A stretch of 64,000 bases of DNA from Chitinophagaceae bacterium (GTDB lineage Bacteria; Bacteroidota; Bacteroidia; Chitinophagales; Chitinophagaceae). A program made the position numbers and the translations under genes. A model generated the notes under the pieces. The model had not been told where the DNA came from, did not search any database, and was given only the letters and a program-made list of their open reading frames with translations. The first letter of the stretch is position 1, and each line of letters begins with the position of its first letter. Below are positions 28,327 to 37,290 of this stretch, piece after piece. The stretch spans positions 1 to 64,000 of the forward strand of contig CANGOX010000002.1 of the NCBI GenBank assembly GCA_947455605.1. Direction: 5' to 3'.

Positions 28327-29190
28327 ATGAAAAAAATATTCGCAGGATTGTTTTTACTGCTCACATCCCTGAGTGCCCAATCGCAGACGGCAGAAGAGAT
28401 CCTGGCCAAATATGAAGCCGCTGTGGGTGGCCGCGAAAAACTGGAAGCCATTCGTTACCTGGAAGTGGCCGGTACCGTTAAACTGGCGGTAATGGGTAAC
28501 AATATTGAAATGCCTCTCACCCTTGTTCGTGAAAAAGGAAAACTGTTTCGCCGCCAGATAGGTGGTATCATGGGTATGGGTGATAGTTTTACCATGCTTA
28601 CCGATACATCAGGCTGTACTTTCATTCCTGCCCCACGTAATTTTGGCGGTGGCGGCGGATTTGACAGAGGCGGTGGAGGAGGTGGTGGTTTTGGTGGTGG
28701 ACCGCAAACCAGCGGTGAACCTACCATTTCACGGATGAAACCCGAAGATATTACTGCACAGCAATACGAACTGGATTGTGCCGGCGCTTTTGGAGAGCTG
28801 GTGAATTTTGCAGCCAAAGGACATACCGCACAATTGGTAGGTACTGAAAAAGTAAGTAAAGTACCTTGTTATAAGATCAAAATGACCTTAAAAACAGGAC
28901 AGGTAGTAACCTATTTCATTGATCAACAAACTTCTCTGGTAAAACAGGTAGAAGCCACAGGCGAAATGGCACTCAACCTCACCGGCTTCGGCCCGATGAT
29001 GAAAGCCTATGGCAGCCGTATCGGCAAAGACCAGAAAGCTACCCTGCAGATCAAGGAATACAAAGAATTCAAAGGAGTTCAGTATCCCGTAAAAAGTATT
29101 CTGGCATTCGGACCTGTAGAATCAGAAGTTGACAATTATAATGTTACCATTAATGAAGGTTTGGATGAGAAATGGTATCATGTAAAATAA
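28327..29190 (+). CDS. Secreted LolA-like/outer-membrane-lipoprotein-sorting-like protein with Gly-rich insert
   Basis: EEILAKYEAAVGGREKLEAIRYLEVAG; NFGGGGGFDRGGGGGGGFGGGPQ. Confidence 0.7.
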   Translation: MKKIFAGLFLLLTSLSAQSQTAEEILAKYEAAVGGREKLEAIRYLEVAGTVKLAVMGNNIEMPLTLVREKGKLFRRQIGGIMGMGDSFTMLTDTSGCTFIPAPRNFGGGGGFDRGGGGGGGFGGGPQTSGEPTISRMKPEDITAQQYELDCAGAFGELVNFAAKGHTAQLVGTEKVSKVPCYKIKMTLKTGQVVTYFIDQQTSLVKQVEATGEMALNLTGFGPMMKAYGSRIGKDQKATLQIKEYKEFKGVQYPVKSILAFGPVESEVDNYNVTINEGLDEKWYHVK

Positions 29191-29216
29191 TCGGCATATC
29201 ATTCTGATAGCCTACG

Positions 29217-29262
29217 AATTGCCTTTATGTATTGTGTCTTTTCGCAATACATAAAGGCAATT
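29217..29262 (+). terminator. Strong intergenic hairpin (possible terminator)
   Basis: aattgcctttatgtattg (29217-29234) / caatacataaaggcaatt (29245-29262), 18-bp perfect stem, weak T-run. Confidence 0.6.
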
Positions 29263-29307
29263 TCATTTCCAGGCTGCAGCTCCTGTTAATCTGATTTTTT
29301 TTTGTCT

Positions 29308-29337
29308 GAATTGGACAGTAACTTACCTGTCCAATTC
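29308..29337 (+). promoter_or_regulatory. Hairpin/operator immediately upstream of VPS10-type gene
   Basis: gaattggacag-taacttac-ctgtccaattc, 11-bp perfect stem ending 7 nt before ATG at 29345. Confidence 0.6.
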
Positions 29338-29344
29338 TATACAC

Positions 29345-32300
29345 ATGAGAAAACTAGCCTACCTGCTGGCTGCCGCCTGTTTATCGCTGCCGGCACTTGC
29401 CCAGAAAAAAGAAAAAACAAAACCTGCCGCACCTGCTGAAGTAAAAGCAGACAACAGCGATTCCATTTTTAATGCAAAAGTTCGATATCGTTTGGTTGGC
29501 CCATTCCGCGGAGGCAGAAGTGCTGCGGTAACAGGCGCGTATAAAAGTAAAACCACTTTCTATTTTGGAGGAACGGGTGGAGGCGTATTTAAAACCACCG
29601 ATGGTGGCAGTAACTGGAAAAATATCACAGATAAATATTTTGGCGGAACCATCGGTGCCGTAGCTGTTGCGCCGAGCGATGAAACGGTTCTCTATGTTGG
29701 TGAAGGAGAGAATAGTATGCGGGGCAATGTGGCTGAAGGACTCGGCGGGATCTGGCGCAGCGATGATGCCGGCAAAAGCTGGAAGAATCTCGGTTTGAAA
29801 GAAGGCCGACATATCATCCGCATCATCATTCACCCAAAAGATCCAAATACAGTTTGGGTAGCGGTGATGGGACATTTATTCGGACCTAATGAAGAACGTG
29901 GCGTTTATAAAACTACCGACGGAGGTAAGACCTGGAAGAAAACATTATATGTGAATAACCAGACAGGCTGTTCAGACCTGGTTATGGAACCGGGCAACCC
30001 TTCTGTTATGTATGCCGGTATGTGGCATGTTCTCCGCACACCTTACAGCATGGAAAGCGGTGGTGAGGGAAGTGGATTATATAAAAGTGTGGATGGTGGA
30101 GAAACATGGACTAGCCTGGCTTCTAAAAAAGGCTTACCCAAAGGAACCTGGGGAATTGTAGGAGTGGCAGTTGCGCCTTCTAATACTGATAAAATTTATA
30201 CCATTATTGAAAATGCGGCAGGCGGTTTATTTATGAGTGCCGATGGTGGAGAAACCTGGACTTTACAAAGCGGTGATAACAATATCCGTCAGCGTGCCTG
30301 GTACTACAGTAAAGTATTTGTAGATCCTAAGAACGAGAATTTAGTTTACTGCCCTAATGTTGAATTTATGCGCAGCCGCGATGGGGGCAAAACCTTTCAA
30401 AGCGTGAATACACCACATGGCGATCACCATGATCTTTGGATAGATCCCGAAGATGGAAACCGTATGATCGTGGCAGATGATGGTGGTGCACAGATCAGTT
30501 TTGATGCAGCTAATAACTGGAGTAGTTTAAGTAACCAGCCCACTGCACAGATCTATCGGGTAACAACCGATAATTCTTTTCCGTACAGAATATTGGGGGC
30601 ACAACAGGATAATACAACGGTTCGTATCAAGAGCCGTACCTCCGGAGCAGGTATTACAGAAAGAGATTGGGATATCACTGCGGGTTCCGAAAGTGGGTAT
30701 GTTGTGGCCGATCCATTAAATCCGGATGTGGTATATGGCGGAAACTATGGTGGTTATCTCTCAAGACTCGATCACAAAACAGGAGAGAACCGCGCCATCA
30801 ATGTTTGGCCCGATAATCCGATGGGTGCAGGTGCCGATGTTTTGAAATACCGTTTCCAATGGAACTTCCCTTTCTTCTTCTCGCCCCATAACCCTAAACG
30901 TTTGTATGCCGGCGGTAATCATTTATTTGTTACTGAAAATGAAGGGCAAAGCTGGGAAACCATCAGCCCCGATCTTACCACCAATGATAAATCAAGACAG
31001 GTATCCAGTGGAGGTCCGATTACCAAAGACAATACATCGGTTGAATATTATTGTACCATTTTCACAGCAACGGAATCAACACTGGAAAAAGATCTGTTAT
31101 GGACTGGCAGTGATGATGGTTTGATCAACGTAAGTAAAGATGGTGGCAAGACCTGGGAAAATGTAACCCCGCCAGAAGCCGGTAAATGGATGATGTGGAA
31201 TGCTATTGAAACAGATCCATTCAAAAAAGGAACCGCTTATTTTGCGGGAACAAAATATAAGCTGGATGATTTTGCACCCTATCTGTTCAAAACAGAAGAT
31301 TATGGAAAAACCTGGAAGCGTATCACCAATGGGATCGACAATATGCATTTTACCCGTGTGATCCGTGCCGATCATAAACGGCCGGGTTTGTTGTATGCCG
31401 GTACAGAATATGGGATGTATATCAGCTATGATGATGGCGCCAACTGGAAAAAATTCCAATTGAATTTGCCGATAGTTCCTATTACCGATCTGACCATTAA
31501 AGAAAATGATCTGATTGTTGCCACACAGGGACGTGCTTTTTGGGTGATCGATGATCTGAGTGTGATACAACAGAAAGATGTTAGTAATCTCGACAAAAAA
31601 CTCTTTGTATTCTCTGTGAATGATGCTTATAGAACAGAAGGTGGTGGCGGCCGTGGTGGTGGCCGTCGTGGCGGTGGCGGTGCCCTGCAGAATGTGGGTG
31701 AGAACCCGGCCAATGGTGCTGTGTTCAATTACTTTCTGAAAGGAGCGGGTGATTCTGCAAAAGTTTCTATTACTGTGTTTGATAAACAGAATAAGCCAAT
31801 CAAAACCTTTAGTAAGAATGCCAAAGAACCTGCCGATAAAATTGATTTCAATGATGGTATGAATCAGTTCGTATGGGATATGAATTATCCACCTGCAGAA
31901 AGAGTAGAAGGATTGATCTTATGGACAGGTGGAGCCGGTTCTCCCAAAGCGGCACCCGGTAAATACAGTGCGCGTTTCCGTTATGGAAAAGATTCAGTAG
32001 ATGTTCCCTTTGTGATCAAAGCTGATCCAAATTATAAGATGACAGAAGCAGATTATGATGCACAGGTAAGTTTCCTGTTACAGGTACGCGATAAATTCAA
32101 TGAGGTACAACGGGCTATCAAAAATATCCGTATGTTAAGAACGCAGATCAATGATTTTACTGCCAGGATGGATACTGAAGGCACAAAGGAGATCAAGAAA
32201 ATGGCCGACAGTGTAAACAAACAAATGACCGCTGTGGAAGAAGCACTATATCAGACTAAATCAAAAAGTGGACAGGATGTATTGAATTTTCCGATCCGTT

Positions 32301-32506
32301 TAAATGATAAACTTTCCGGCTTATATGGTGTTGCTGCCAGTGGCCAGAATCCGCCCAGCAAACAATCGAGAGAAGTATTTGCTGATCTTGGTGGACAAGC
32401 TGATGTACAACTTGCCAAACTCAAAAAGATCATGGATGCAGATCTGAAAGCATTGAATAAGATGATCAACGATAAACAGCTGCCGTTGATCAGTGTAAAG
32501 AACTAA
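29345..32506 (+). CDS. VPS10/sortilin-type beta-propeller secreted glycosyl hydrolase-like protein
   Basis: 1053 aa; repeated Asp-box motifs (GGVFKTTDGGSNWKNIT, GVYKTTDGGKTWKK, LYKSVDGGETWTS). Confidence 0.9.
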   Translation: MRKLAYLLAAACLSLPALAQKKEKTKPAAPAEVKADNSDSIFNAKVRYRLVGPFRGGRSAAVTGAYKSKTTFYFGGTGGGVFKTTDGGSNWKNITDKYFGGTIGAVAVAPSDETVLYVGEGENSMRGNVAEGLGGIWRSDDAGKSWKNLGLKEGRHIIRIIIHPKDPNTVWVAVMGHLFGPNEERGVYKTTDGGKTWKKTLYVNNQTGCSDLVMEPGNPSVMYAGMWHVLRTPYSMESGGEGSGLYKSVDGGETWTSLASKKGLPKGTWGIVGVAVAPSNTDKIYTIIENAAGGLFMSADGGETWTLQSGDNNIRQRAWYYSKVFVDPKNENLVYCPNVEFMRSRDGGKTFQSVNTPHGDHHDLWIDPEDGNRMIVADDGGAQISFDAANNWSSLSNQPTAQIYRVTTDNSFPYRILGAQQDNTTVRIKSRTSGAGITERDWDITAGSESGYVVADPLNPDVVYGGNYGGYLSRLDHKTGENRAINVWPDNPMGAGADVLKYRFQWNFPFFFSPHNPKRLYAGGNHLFVTENEGQSWETISPDLTTNDKSRQVSSGGPITKDNTSVEYYCTIFTATESTLEKDLLWTGSDDGLINVSKDGGKTWENVTPPEAGKWMMWNAIETDPFKKGTAYFAGTKYKLDDFAPYLFKTEDYGKTWKRITNGIDNMHFTRVIRADHKRPGLLYAGTEYGMYISYDDGANWKKFQLNLPIVPITDLTIKENDLIVATQGRAFWVIDDLSVIQQKDVSNLDKKLFVFSVNDAYRTEGGGGRGGGRRGGGGALQNVGENPANGAVFNYFLKGAGDSAKVSITVFDKQNKPIKTFSKNAKEPADKIDFNDGMNQFVWDMNYPPAERVEGLILWTGGAGSPKAAPGKYSARFRYGKDSVDVPFVIKADPNYKMTEADYDAQVSFLLQVRDKFNEVQRAIKNIRMLRTQINDFTARMDTEGTKEIKKMADSVNKQMTAVEEALYQTKSKSGQDVLNFPIRLNDKLSGLYGVAASGQNPPSKQSREVFADLGGQADVQLAKLKKIMDADLKALNKMINDKQLPLISVKN

Positions 32507-32507
32507 G

Positions 32508-32645
32508 GATTATCGGATTAGCGGATTGCGGATTGGCGGATTTAATTCCCGCTGATTCGCGATCCGTTTTTATTTTGATAAACCCGAAAATCCCATGCTT
32601 TTTTAATTCGCTAATTCGCTAATTCGCAATCCGCTAATCCGTTAA
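32508..32645. repeat. Inverted iterated-word repeat, family A, site A2
   Basis: cggattagcggattgcg (32514-32530) exact reverse complement of cgcaatccgctaatccg (32625-32641). Confidence 0.93.
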
Positions 32646-33322
32646 TCCTCCTCAAACATATCCGGACGGCGCTCTTTCGTTCTTTGTATCGATTGCTCAT
32701 GCCGCCATTCTTCTACTTTTTTTGGGTCGCCCTGTAATAAAACATCAGGTACTTTATCACCTCTAAAATCTGCCGGTCTTGTATAAACCGGAGGTGCTAA
32801 CAAATTATCCTGGAAAGAATCGAATAAGGCAGAGGTTTCATCATTCAATACACCGGGTAATAATCTTCCTATCGCATCTACCACAACGGCTGCCGCAAGT
32901 TCTCCTCCGCTTAATACATAATCACCAATGGAAATTTCTTTGGTCACATATTTCTGACGGATACGGTCATCAATACCCTTATAATGCCCGCAGATGATCA
33001 GTATATTTTCTTTGAGTGATAATTGATTAGCAGCTTTCTGGTTAAAGAGCTCTCCATCGGGTGTCATGAAAATGATCTCGTCGTATTTTTTATCCTTCTG
33101 CAATTCATCAATGGCATTGGCCAGTGGTTCGGGCATCATTACCATACCTGCGCCACCACCAAATTGGTAGTCATCAACCTGCATATGTTTGTTGATGGCC
33201 CATTTACGTAGATTATGGGTATGCATAGAAAGCAACCCCTTATCCTTTGCTCGTTTCATGATGCTATGGTTGAATGGGCTATCCAATAATTCAGGAACAA
33301 CGGTAATGATGTCTATGTTCAT
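32642..33322 (-). CDS. trmD: tRNA (guanine-N1)-methyltransferase
   Basis: [59 protein letters not shown]; start at 33322. Confidence 0.95.
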   Translation of the reverse strand: MNIDIITVVPELLDSPFNHSIMKRAKDKGLLSMHTHNLRKWAINKHMQVDDYQFGGGAGMVMMPEPLANAIDELQKDKKYDEIIFMTPDGELFNQKAANQLSLKENILIICGHYKGIDDRIRQKYVTKEISIGDYVLSGGELAAAVVVDAIGRLLPGVLNDETSALFDSFQDNLLAPPVYTRPADFRGDKVPDVLLQGDPKKVEEWRHEQSIQRTKERRPDMFEED

Positions 33323-33356
33323 ACTGCAAACATACAGAATACCTGAACAGGCAAGT

Positions 33357-33743
33357 TTAGTCGAATGTAAAACTGGAAGTTTGCTTCTTGCGGTAGATAG
33401 AAGGTTTGCCATTGAGTGTGGCCGGCGTCCAGCGGGGGCTTTCTCTTAGTACCCGGTAAATCTCATTTCGTACTGCCTGGCTCGCCTGTCCCTGTATATT
33501 GATCAAACCAATGCTGCCATCCGGCATAATACTGAAGGTGTAGAGCAGGCTCTGTGTTTTTCCAAACCGATCAAAGTCTTTCTTGGTCATCTGGCTGGCC
33601 ATAAATTCCTTATGAAATGCTGTATCCAGATAATGCCCCCACGCTGTATCACCTCCGGGGAAAATGGCAGGCGTATTATTCTCCTGAGCGCAAAGCAGGG
33701 TTACCCAAATAACAGGAAGCAGGAAAAGGAGTATTTTTTTCAT
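33357..33743 (-). CDS. TonB C-terminal-like secreted protein
   Basis: Signal peptide; [47 protein letters not shown]. Confidence 0.7.
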   Translation of the reverse strand: MKKILLFLLPVIWVTLLCAQENNTPAIFPGGDTAWGHYLDTAFHKEFMASQMTKKDFDRFGKTQSLLYTFSIMPDGSIGLINIQGQASQAVRNEIYRVLRESPRWTPATLNGKPSIYRKKQTSSFTFD

Positions 33744-33753
33744 CAAAAGAAAA

Positions 33754-34143
33754 TTATTGTTCCATAAAACCACCCAGATCGCGGCGTTCCCTTTTGGTAG
33801 GGCGGCCGATCTTGCTCATACGTTTACCTGTCTGGAAACTGGCGGCATCAAATTTTATACTGTCTAATTCTTCCGGCGGCGTTATGTCTTCATAAAACAG
33901 GATGGCTTCAGAATATTGAACGCGTTTGTGCAAGAGTCCGGTTACTTTCACCACCCATTTGCGTGCCTCGGTCTTTGCCTCATATTCATCACCAATAGCC
34001 ACTACACGGGAAGCTTTTACATTAACCCCCTTGCATTTCACCTTCCCTTTATCGCATGCATCTCCTGCCTGGCTCCTCGTTTTATATAAACGGATAGCCC
34101 AGAGATATTTATCAATGCGGAGTTTTTCTTTTTCTTCTGCCAT
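33754..34143 (-). CDS. S4 domain RNA-binding protein (HslR/Hsp15-like)
   Basis: EEKEKLRIDKYLWAIRLYKTRSQAGDACDKGKVKCKGVNVKASRVV. Confidence 0.9.
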   Translation of the reverse strand: MAEEKEKLRIDKYLWAIRLYKTRSQAGDACDKGKVKCKGVNVKASRVVAIGDEYEAKTEARKWVVKVTGLLHKRVQYSEAILFYEDITPPEELDSIKFDAASFQTGKRMSKIGRPTKRERRDLGGFMEQ

Positions 34144-34155
34144 GGTAATAAACAG

Positions 34156-34208
34156 CACCACTGATGAACACAGATTTTCTTAGAAAAAATATGTGTTCAC
34201 CTGTGGTG
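34156..34208. repeat. Inverted repeat, family M (CACCACTGATGAACACAGATT type)
   Basis: caccactgatgaacaca (34156-34172) versus tgtgttcacctgtggtg (34192-34208), 14/17 complementary. Confidence 0.8.
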
Positions 34209-34213
34209 AAAAA

Positions 34214-35581
34214 TTATTTCATCTCAGTATAAAACTTATGAAAATACGGGATCGTTTCAATTCCCTTATAAAAATTGACCAGATCATATTTCTCATTCGG
34301 ACTGTGCAGGTTATCGCTATCTAATCCAAAACCCATGAATACAATTTTCAATCCCAGTTCTTTTTCAAATAAAGAACAGATCGGAATACTTCCACCACCG
34401 CGCACAGGAATCGGCTCTTTTCCAAAAGTGGCATGAATGGCTTTGGCTGCTGCTTTATACGCATCCGAATCAATAGGTGTCATATAAGGTTCACCACCAT
34501 GATGCTCTTCGGCTTTCACTGTTACACCTGCAGGAGCAATGCTCTTGAAGTAATTCAATATTTTTTCTGTGATCTTAACTGAGGATTGATTGGGAACCAA
34601 TCTGCAGGAGATCTTTGCAAAGGCTTTGGATGGCAAAACCGTTTTTGCACCTTCACCGGTATAACCACCCCAGATCCCGTTTACTTCCAGTGTTGGACGG
34701 ATACCGGTTCTTTCATTAGTGGTATATCCTTTCTCTCCCCAAAGACTGCTAACGCCGAGATCCTTCTTGTATTCTTCTTCACTAAAAGGAGCTTGCGCCA
34801 TTTTTGCTCTTTCTTCGGGTGTTGAGTCTACCACATCATCATAAAATCCGGGGATCGTGATATGGTTATTCTCATCATGACAACCCGCGATCATCTTGGC
34901 CAGCATGGTAACCGGGTTGGCCACCGCACCACCATACACACCACTGTGGAGGTCGCGGTTAGGGCCGGTTACTTCTATTTCAATATAACTCAGACCACGA
35001 ACACCGATATCGATCGATGGCGTATCCATGCTGATCATAGCCGTATCACTGATCAATATTACATCTGCTTTTAATAAGGCTTTATTGGCTTTTACAAAAG
35101 TTGCCAGATTGGGGCTACCCACTTCTTCTTCACCTTCGATCACAAACTTTACATTTGCTGGTAAAGTATTGGTGGCAACCATGATCTCCAATGCTTTTAC
35201 ATGCATATAGAATTGGCCTTTATCATCACATGATCCACGGGCGAATATTTTACCGTCAATGATCACCGGTTCAAAAGGGCCGCTTTTCCAGAGTTCCAGG
35301 GGATCGGCAGGTTGCACATCGTAGTGTCCATAAACCAATATCGTGGGTTTTGAAGGATCAATGATCTTTTCGCCATAAACAACCGGATGACCCGCTGTTG
35401 GATAAATGGTTACCGTATCTGCCCCCGCTTCCAGTAATCGCTGCTTTACTGCTTCGGCACAACGTGTCATATCGTCTTTGTTCTCAGTTCTTGCACTGAT
35501 ACTGGGTATACGTAAGAGTTCCAATAATTCGTTCAGGAAACGGTCCTTGTGTTTGTCCTGGTAATCTTTCCAAACCTGCAT
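34214..35581 (-). CDS. M20 family dipeptidase
   Basis: VYGHYDVQPADPLELWKSGPFEP, GSCDDKGQFYMHVKA, EGEEEVGSPNL; start MQVWKDYQ at 35581. Confidence 0.93.
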   Translation of the reverse strand: MQVWKDYQDKHKDRFLNELLELLRIPSISARTENKDDMTRCAEAVKQRLLEAGADTVTIYPTAGHPVVYGEKIIDPSKPTILVYGHYDVQPADPLELWKSGPFEPVIIDGKIFARGSCDDKGQFYMHVKALEIMVATNTLPANVKFVIEGEEEVGSPNLATFVKANKALLKADVILISDTAMISMDTPSIDIGVRGLSYIEIEVTGPNRDLHSGVYGGAVANPVTMLAKMIAGCHDENNHITIPGFYDDVVDSTPEERAKMAQAPFSEEEYKKDLGVSSLWGEKGYTTNERTGIRPTLEVNGIWGGYTGEGAKTVLPSKAFAKISCRLVPNQSSVKITEKILNYFKSIAPAGVTVKAEEHHGGEPYMTPIDSDAYKAAAKAIHATFGKEPIPVRGGGSIPICSLFEKELGLKIVFMGFGLDSDNLHSPNEKYDLVNFYKGIETIPYFHKFYTEMK

Positions 35582-35647
35582 GATCTTTGATTTTAGGAGG
35601 GTGATGGTTAGGTATCTGTACTGCGAAATTACGTATGAAATGGCATT

Positions 35648-35743
35648 CGTGAGCCGTGAGACGTCAATCGTGAGTGATTTTGTGAATGGTGAATTGTGAA
35701 TGGTCAATATGGATTCATTCACAATTCACCATTGCCCATTCAC
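35648..35743. repeat. Composite heptamer tract: family D (D2) followed by inverted family E
   Basis: cgtgagc|cgtgaga|cgtcaat|cgtgagt (35648-35675); E stem aatggtgaattgtgaatg (35685-35702)/cattcacaattcaccatt (35716-35733). Confidence 0.93.
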
Positions 35744-36750
35744 AACCTATGCTTCTCATTTGAAATAATATTCTTCAAAGTCCAATCCAGCCGTCCTTTC
35801 ATGGGCTGCTGGCGAACCTCACAATCTGTTTTGGTACAGATAGTGCAGCTGAAGGGAAGGCATCCATCGGTATGTACAAAAAGTTCAATGGCATCGCCAA
35901 ATTGCTGCTTGATCAATGCGGCCAATGCATCAATTTCCCGGTGGGCCTCATGTACATTCAGGTACCAGGGAACGGTAAAATGGCAATCCACATGTAACAA
36001 ACTGCCATATTTGATCACCCGTAGGTTGTGCAGGTCGATCCAGTTTTCTTTGCGGTTATCGTTCAACACTTTTACAAACTGGTTAAGCAGCTGAATATCC
36101 GCTTCATCCATGATGCCGGCCAGAGAAGTACGTACAATTTTATATCCGTTATACATGATCAGGATGCTCATGCCAAGGGCAATAATTTTATCTAACCAAT
36201 ATAACTTTGTAAAAAATATAACCAATAAGCCGGCAATGATCCCTACAGTTGAATAGGTATCTATCTGTAAATGTTTACCGCTTGCCTGCAAAGCCAGCGA
36301 GGTATTTCTTTTGCCGATCCTTATACAGATTGTGCCTGCAATATAATTGACCACAGCAGTGATGCCTATGAGAATTAAACCGGTATCTAATTTTTGTATC
36401 GGGCTTTCCTGCAGAAAATTCAAAACCGTTTCATAAACGATCATGATGCCGGCTGCCACGATCAAGCCGCCTTCAATGGCAGCAGATACAAATTCAGCTT
36501 TTCCATGACCGTAAGGATGATCCAGATCTCGGGGTTTGGCAGCTACATATAAACTATACAAACCGATAAAACCGGCCAGCACATTCACAATACTTTCCAA
36601 TGCATCCGATAGGATTGCCAGAGAATGCGTAAACTGGTAAGCTACGATCTTGGTAAGAAACAATACCACACTTAACGAAGTGATCCAGAGTTGAACGCGG
36701 AAATTTTGTTTGGAGGATTGCAGAAGATAAGATTTGCGCAAAGATAGCAA
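35740..36750 (-). CDS. Cation diffusion facilitator family transporter
   Basis: Six-TM CDF pattern; SDALESIVNVLAGFIGLYSLYVAAKPRDLDHPYGHGKAEFVSAAIEG. Confidence 0.92.
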   Translation of the reverse strand: MLSLRKSYLLQSSKQNFRVQLWITSLSVVLFLTKIVAYQFTHSLAILSDALESIVNVLAGFIGLYSLYVAAKPRDLDHPYGHGKAEFVSAAIEGGLIVAAGIMIVYETVLNFLQESPIQKLDTGLILIGITAVVNYIAGTICIRIGKRNTSLALQASGKHLQIDTYSTVGIIAGLLVIFFTKLYWLDKIIALGMSILIMYNGYKIVRTSLAGIMDEADIQLLNQFVKVLNDNRKENWIDLHNLRVIKYGSLLHVDCHFTVPWYLNVHEAHREIDALAALIKQQFGDAIELFVHTDGCLPFSCTICTKTDCEVRQQPMKGRLDWTLKNIISNEKHRL

Positions 36751-36789
36751 ATCGGCAGTTAGCCGATCGCTCTAAGCTGTTAGGCCGGA

Positions 36790-37200
36790 TTAAATTAATT
36801 CAATTGTGTAATTGATAGCACAATGCTTTGCCAGCATGGCCGAAATACCACAATATTTTTCCTGCGACATCTCAACTGCCCTTTTTACTTTATCGAGGTC
36901 CTCAGGTTTGGCATCTATCTGATACACCATATTGATGTACGTAAAAACTTTCGGATGATCCTCTGTCTGTTCTGCTTCTGCCGTTATTTCAAATTTTGTG
37001 AAAGGAACCCTCATTTTCTTCAACATATCTACCACATCCATCCCACTGCATCCGTTCAATGCACCCAATAACATTTTCTTGGGATTCATCCCGCTACCCA
37101 ATCCACCCCCTTCTACTGTTGTATCAATTCTTACGGTCTGTCCTGTATCCGCGGTTGCATCAAATGCCAAAGCGTCTACCCATTTGGTTACTGTCTTCAT
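36790..37200 (-). CDS. OsmC family protein
   Basis: NPKKMLLGALNGCSGMDVVDMLKKMRVPF; KYCGISAMLAKHCAINYTIE. Confidence 0.9.
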   Translation of the reverse strand: MKTVTKWVDALAFDATADTGQTVRIDTTVEGGGLGSGMNPKKMLLGALNGCSGMDVVDMLKKMRVPFTKFEITAEAEQTEDHPKVFTYINMVYQIDAKPEDLDKVKRAVEMSQEKYCGISAMLAKHCAINYTIELI

Positions 37201-37215
37201 AATTTCGTTTGATAG

Positions 37216-37278
37216 AAGTTAAAAAGTAAAAGTGAAAAATTAATAGCAGTTCTACTATTAACTTTTCACTTTTAACGA
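37216..37278. repeat. Inverted heptamer tract, family H (AARNTAA)
   Basis: aagttaa|aaagtaa|aagtgaa|aaattaa (37216-37243) versus ttaactt|ttcactt|ttaacga (37258-37278). Confidence 0.8.
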
Positions 37279-37290
37279 TAGACTGTTTTC

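Noticed and set aside
32642-35581. trmD located away from rpsP-rimM as a possible rearrangement
   Set aside because: Split rpsP-rimM / trmD arrangements are not clearly unusual in this phylum; not enough evidence to call it notable.
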